A stretch of 64,000 bases of DNA from contig MZZL01000405.1 of the NCBI GenBank assembly GCA_002749535.1, forward strand, positions 496,001-560,000, given 5' to 3'. The DNA is from Apophysomyces variabilis (taxonomy: Eukaryota > Mucoromycota > Mucoromycetes > Mucorales > Mucoraceae). The notes under the pieces were generated by a model. The model had not been told where the DNA came from, did not search any database, and saw only the letters and a program-made list of their open reading frames with translations. This document shows, piece after piece, positions 59,727 to 64,000 of the stretch. Position 1 is the stretch's first letter; each line of letters begins with the position of its first letter. The position numbers were made by a program, and so were the translations under genes.

Positions 59727-62350
59727 GGCCAGATCTATATACCCACAGGTTGTGCTAAACCCCTCAGTCCGCGAACAGAAATTGAACCCCAACATGACGT
59801 CGAAAAAAACTGCATGGGACTTTTGCCTGTGACTTTGCGCCGCATTCCTTCCCCTGCCAATTGAACGGATTGGGATCACAAGAATATCGGCTTTACTTAC
59901 AGTTTATGTGGAACCAGTCGTCCTTTTAAGCGCGAGAAGATTAGTGACTCCTGAATGGGGTACATGACAGACATATGTTTTTAATAAAAGATGCAAACAA
60001 ATGAGACTCACGATATTAAAAAGAGAAAGAATGCACTATGAGGACTATATCCTGACGGACTATTCTCTTACTTGATCGAAAGGTAGTAGATCAGAATCCA
60101 AGTCTCCTAATGCGCTGTATAATGAGATACTAGATCTGCAAAATCACTTTTTGTTTGAGTGAAAGATAGTTTATCAGAGAACATATCATTGACAGGGGCA
60201 AGTCTGCTTGCTTCTTTAAAGGATACGATCCAAGATTCCTCGAGTGAGAAGCAACGCACCCATTGGTGGCTCTCTGTGTGTTTTTAGCAGTCCAGGAAAG
60301 GTGCATACTTGCCCTCAAAAAAGCTACGACCTCCCAATACGGCTCGTTTATCGAACTGCAAAGAAAACGTTCAGTGATGAGTATCAGAGAAATGGCGTCC
60401 AGTAGTAAAAGCTCTTCCGACTTGCCCGTTGTTCCCTTCTTTCAGTTGTTAAGATAAATAGCAGCCTTGTCATATCCTCTTGCGTGCCGATATCTAGTCG
60501 ACCAATTATTACCAGCACTGCGTGAAATACGAAATTCTACTTGTTTTTGCCAACTCTGTGATTGATAAGGCGGACATGACTGGAAACCTCCTCGTGTGTT
60601 TCCCCCTTTAGACGGGCTTCTTCGGGGTTTAGCACACAGCATCTTTCTCAGCATTCGTTTCCAACTCTGTTGCCATTGTCACAGACTTAGCTTTATGATC
60701 ATGACAAGCATTGATAAAACCAGACAGCAATACTTTGGGTGTTATCTGGGTTTCTCTAGAACTGCTCCTGACCCAGTACTCATTATAGTCTCAAGAGTGC
60801 AATAATGAACCATGGTTATCTGTATGCTTTAGCTCCACTTTCTCCATATTGCCAGTAATTTAGATATAAACATGTTAATCCACCCATTACCTTGTCTGGA
60901 AATTCTACATTAAGCTATTCTCTTTTTGCATCTGATACAGTACTAGCTTAAATAGGTATTTCAATCTCGAACCAAAGTTTATCAATGATTGACAATCAGT
61001 TATACTCAAACGCAAAAGTAATCCTAGTTTTTCCTACCTTACCTGTAGTTGCAACTAAACTTCACCTTACATGACCGACCGCATTGCAGAACTACTTGCT
61101 CATCTCTTCCTTCTTCTTATTCTTCAAGAGTTGCTTCAAAACTTTTACACAGTACATTTGGTTGGGATAGCACCTGTAACAGTAAACAGCCTCTGTATAA
61201 TCAACACGGTGCACTAGTAGCAAAAGATGTTTTGATTTCTCTTATTTTTATAGCCAGAGCATGTCTTTTCTTTATCATTTATTATAGACGATCAGCCATT
61301 TGGTTACTTACACCTTAACAATTACATTGCTATTGAATGTACGATTCCTATTGTGCCAACGACTCTTGTGTGGAAAATGTCTCTATCGTTAAAGCAATTG
61401 ATACCTGTCTTCCGTGAATACAAATCTTGAATCACTTCCACGGGTTTAAGCGGAAGAGCCAAGATTATCTGAATGATCAAAGTAGCACGATCGTTGGACA
61501 ACCAATTTTTCGGGTATACATACTCGCTTGATTTGTATGGTTTGTGCGTGTAACCATAACATCTGCTAAAAAAAAAAGGATGCACGTCCTAGGCTTTGGT
61601 TAAAAGTTAGAGCGTTGGAACCACAGATAGTCTCCAATTGAACCGCACCATAATCAGATTAACATAGATAGGGTCTTTAGTGCATTCTGTTCGAAACGTA
61701 TCGTCATGATAAGCTACTGCTAGATAGGCATGCTTCACATTGTTAAGGTGTTGGAAGGTTCAAAACAGAACGAAAAAATTGTCACATGCAATCGGGCTGT
61801 TTTTGTTCTCCTGCCGATAACAAAAGTGAGCGCATGATCTAGTTATCGTTTTCACATCTTATGAAAACACAGAGCAGCCAGTGTACTACCTACGAAAACC
61901 CGCCAATGGTCGAGGTAGTACAAGTAATTTGGAGAACAATTCAGACTACATTATGAAGATTAAGTAAGACAACTATCCTACAGTAACGCCCTTGTCACTT
62001 AGTAATACCGAATAAACAGAAATAGCAGAATCCATCAAGATTCAACCAGTACTAATTATACGAGATAGAATTTATTCAGTATCTTGTCGGTGCGTCCGTG
62101 TACCATAGACTCTAGGAATTAAAAAGAAATTTCACATGGCATAATGGGGTTTGCATACAAAAACACAAATAGAAAAATTATACATAAGAACATGATAAAA
62201 AAAAAGGCAGACAAAAAAAAAGATGATGAAAGGAAGAAAAATAGTGTGTGAGAGAGAAGTAGAGAGAAAGAAAGCATATGCTGAGAGAGTAAACTATATT
62301 CTGTACAAAGAGAAAGAGGAAAAAAATTTAAAGGGCAAAAGGGCAGTAGA
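59727..62350. other. Gene-poor stretch
   Basis: About 2.6 kb. Several short ORFs on both strands (60130-60810, 61049-61318) carry no conserved motif, no repeat of other window sequence was noted, and no tRNA-like boxes were seen. The last 300 bases are AT/purine-rich and precede the PAS-gene stop. Confidence 0.4.
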
Positions 62351-63430
62351 TTATCCAATTCGTGCCAACAGTTCGGAAGCTTGCTTTGGTTCGATCAGAC
62401 CAGCTGTTTGCAACACATCAAGCGACCATTGTGCCCATGGATAGAGCCCTGTTTCGTGAATAAGCATTTTTGCAGTAGCCTGCCAGTCCTTCGGTGCGTT
62501 GTGAATAACGCTGATGGTCTCTATTTTATCACCATTCTTGACCTGAATCTGCTCTGTAATGGGAGGACCGTTCTCGATACACCCTAATTGTCGGCTAGGC
62601 TCAATGCAATCCGCTACGAGATCCACAAGACTTGTCAGCATATGAGTCAAAAACTCGATCATGTATATCTTGGTCTGTGCAAAAGCTTCCCGCAACACTT
62701 CGATGGCACTGTAGAACAAAAACCGGCATGTATTAACAGGCAACGCAGTGGTAGCGGCAAGTAGCTTGAAAGGAAATCGACAGGATGACCCTGCTTGCTC
62801 ATCCACTGTGCGCAGAATACAGATGGGACGTCCACCATCTGCCATGGTTACGACGGTGAGTTTGATCCATATGAATTTGCATGCGTCGTCTGTGTTTTCA
62901 AGTATCCAACGTAACCGTAACGTACGAATCATCCTTTGTTTTCTCGTCACCGTTTGGCTCACGTTAGCGCAAAGTTTCTGAACATCGTCCGGATGGATGA
63001 AAGCCATGATTGGACGTCCCAGTAGATTGGATGGTGTTTGACTAAAAGCATTTGACGTAAGATGAGCATGTTCGATCGTGCCGTATGGACTGAGTTGGAG
63101 AACGGCGACAGGTGATGACGGAGCAAGACGTTCAGGCTTGATAAGCCAGTAGTCGAGACGTGGTGTTGAGCCCAGAGGGTCACGATGAATGCATAGTTCC
63201 AGAGGGACGGACAGGCCAGTAGCATGGCGTGCAGTGTAGTGAGCATTATCCTGTTGTTGTCGAATACCGAGAGCAAGGATAGAGCGGCCGATTAAGTCGG
63301 AAGGTGAGTATCCAAGGATATCAAAGACTTCATCGGTAGCTGTGAGAATGGTTTGGTTGTCTTGCTGCACGATAAGAAGCGATGAAGTACGAAGTGGACA
63401 GGTATGAAAGGAGTGGGCGGTAACAGCCAT
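62351..63430 (-). CDS. PAS-domain protein
   Basis: An intronless 359-residue frame. An N-terminal PAS region runs from about residues 15 to 110 (LLIVQQDNQTILTATDEVFDIL, GRSILALGIRQQQDN). A second PAS-like region spans about 115-215 (GTIEHAHLTSNAFSQTPSNLLGRP, IMAFIHPDDVQKL). A helical C-terminal half follows, ending LIEPKQASELLARIG. No kinase, LOV Cys motif (NCRFLQ) or GATA finger is visible, so it is probably a sensor or dimerisation protein. Its partner is unknown. A single exon is unusual here, since most genes in the window are spliced. Confidence 0.75.
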   Translation of the reverse strand: MAVTAHSFHTCPLRTSSLLIVQQDNQTILTATDEVFDILGYSPSDLIGRSILALGIRQQQDNAHYTARHATGLSVPLELCIHRDPLGSTPRLDYWLIKPERLAPSSPVAVLQLSPYGTIEHAHLTSNAFSQTPSNLLGRPIMAFIHPDDVQKLCANVSQTVTRKQRMIRTLRLRWILENTDDACKFIWIKLTVVTMADGGRPICILRTVDEQAGSSCRFPFKLLAATTALPVNTCRFLFYSAIEVLREAFAQTKIYMIEFLTHMLTSLVDLVADCIEPSRQLGCIENGPPITEQIQVKNGDKIETISVIHNAPKDWQATAKMLIHETGLYPWAQWSLDVLQTAGLIEPKQASELLARIG

Positions 63431-64000
63431 GATCAGAATAATAGAAAAGAAAAAGAAAAAAGTAATAAATATCCAACGTTAGCTCGTGTCAGACCGTCGG
63501 CATATGTTTGTGTCTTTTCTCTTTTTTTTTTCGCGTGGCATTGTTTTATGACTCCAAGGTTACTTTTTCCCCTTTCACATGAAAATTGTACTTTGGTGCA
63601 ACCCCTTTGTATGAAAACGGCAAGTCGAAGTGCTGATCTAAGCATACAGTACGTCGGCGTTAGAAAGAGCTCTACCATTAGGCTTTTGGTAAGTTTGAAG
63701 ATGAGTCGATGTGTCACCAAACTAAAAAGCTGGGGAAACCTATTGTCCTCATTTAAAGCGTTGGCTATCATGGATGCGGAATCAGAAATCGATCATATCA
63801 GTCGATCATTTTATGCTTAGCCCCTTTTGGGATGAAAGGCCCACCATTGACGATGACATGCAAACCTTGGTGCGTATACAGAAAGTTAAACTTTTTGACC
63901 AAAGAACGTTATGTGTCGCAATATCGATAATCGGCTGATTCCTCCTTTTCGTTCGCTGTCTCTCTCTTTCCCCCCCCCCCTCTGACGTCCTGATCTTTTG
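63431..64000. other. Window end, upstream of PAS gene
   Basis: Upstream of the PAS start. The plus-strand ORF at 63404-63820 overlaps the PAS gene's leader and has no recognised features. A run of eleven C lies at 63970-63980, and a TGACGTC element follows at once (63983). No complete gene assigned. Confidence 0.4.

Overview
The window reads as nuclear DNA of an early-diverging fungus, most likely Mucoromycota (Mucorales). The reasons are fungal-type genes (Rtt109, Zn2Cys6 regulators, a Dsc3-type DSC ligase subunit, lanosterol synthase, Get2), many short GT-AG introns of about 40-90 bases, CT-rich leaders before start codons, and transposase relics of kinds I associate with Mucorales. This placement rests on family recognition, not on a search. 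Exon joins were worked out by hand from reading frames and splice sites.

Layout. 0-7 kb: three minus-strand genes of replication and repair, RTT109 (H3K56 acetyltransferase), RAD51 and an SLD7/MTBP-like gene, with a Tc1/mariner fragment and a dispersed repeat between RTT109 and RAD51. 7-13 kb: a gene-poor block of decayed mobile DNA, with a tnp2/CACTA-like transposase relic followed by what looks like a dead Fanzor/TnpB-type protein. 13-20 kb: casein kinase I, a GGA clathrin adaptor and a Dsc3-like ubiquitin-ligase subunit. 21-29 kb: a Cys12-type cysteine synthase, a polyprenol reductase ending almost on a mitochondrial uS19 gene, a regulator with two zinc clusters, and a secreted thaumatin-like protein. 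29-33 kb: no gene, but a second copy of the dispersed repeat. 33-44 kb: lanosterol synthase, a PH/coiled-coil protein, a fungal regulator body without a visible DNA-binding domain, an MBOAT wax-synthase-like enzyme and a PHO80-type cyclin. 45-51 kb: a BioF-type enzyme with a peroxisomal C-terminus, a BCS1-like AAA ATPase, a weak small ORF and RPS26. 52-60 kb: a BTB-BTB-CAP-Gly protein, GET2 and the mitochondrial ribosomal gene MRP49. 62-64 kb: a PAS-domain protein.

Most genes are unrelated housekeeping functions with no biosynthetic cluster. The points most worth a second look are the Fanzor-like relic, the regulator with tandem zinc clusters, the BTB-BTB-CAP-Gly fusion, the RAD51 with DMC1-like residues, the AKL ending of the BioF homologue, and two convergent gene pairs that each place an ER membrane protein against a mitochondrial ribosomal protein. 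No rRNA, tRNA, CRISPR array or intact transposon was recognised.
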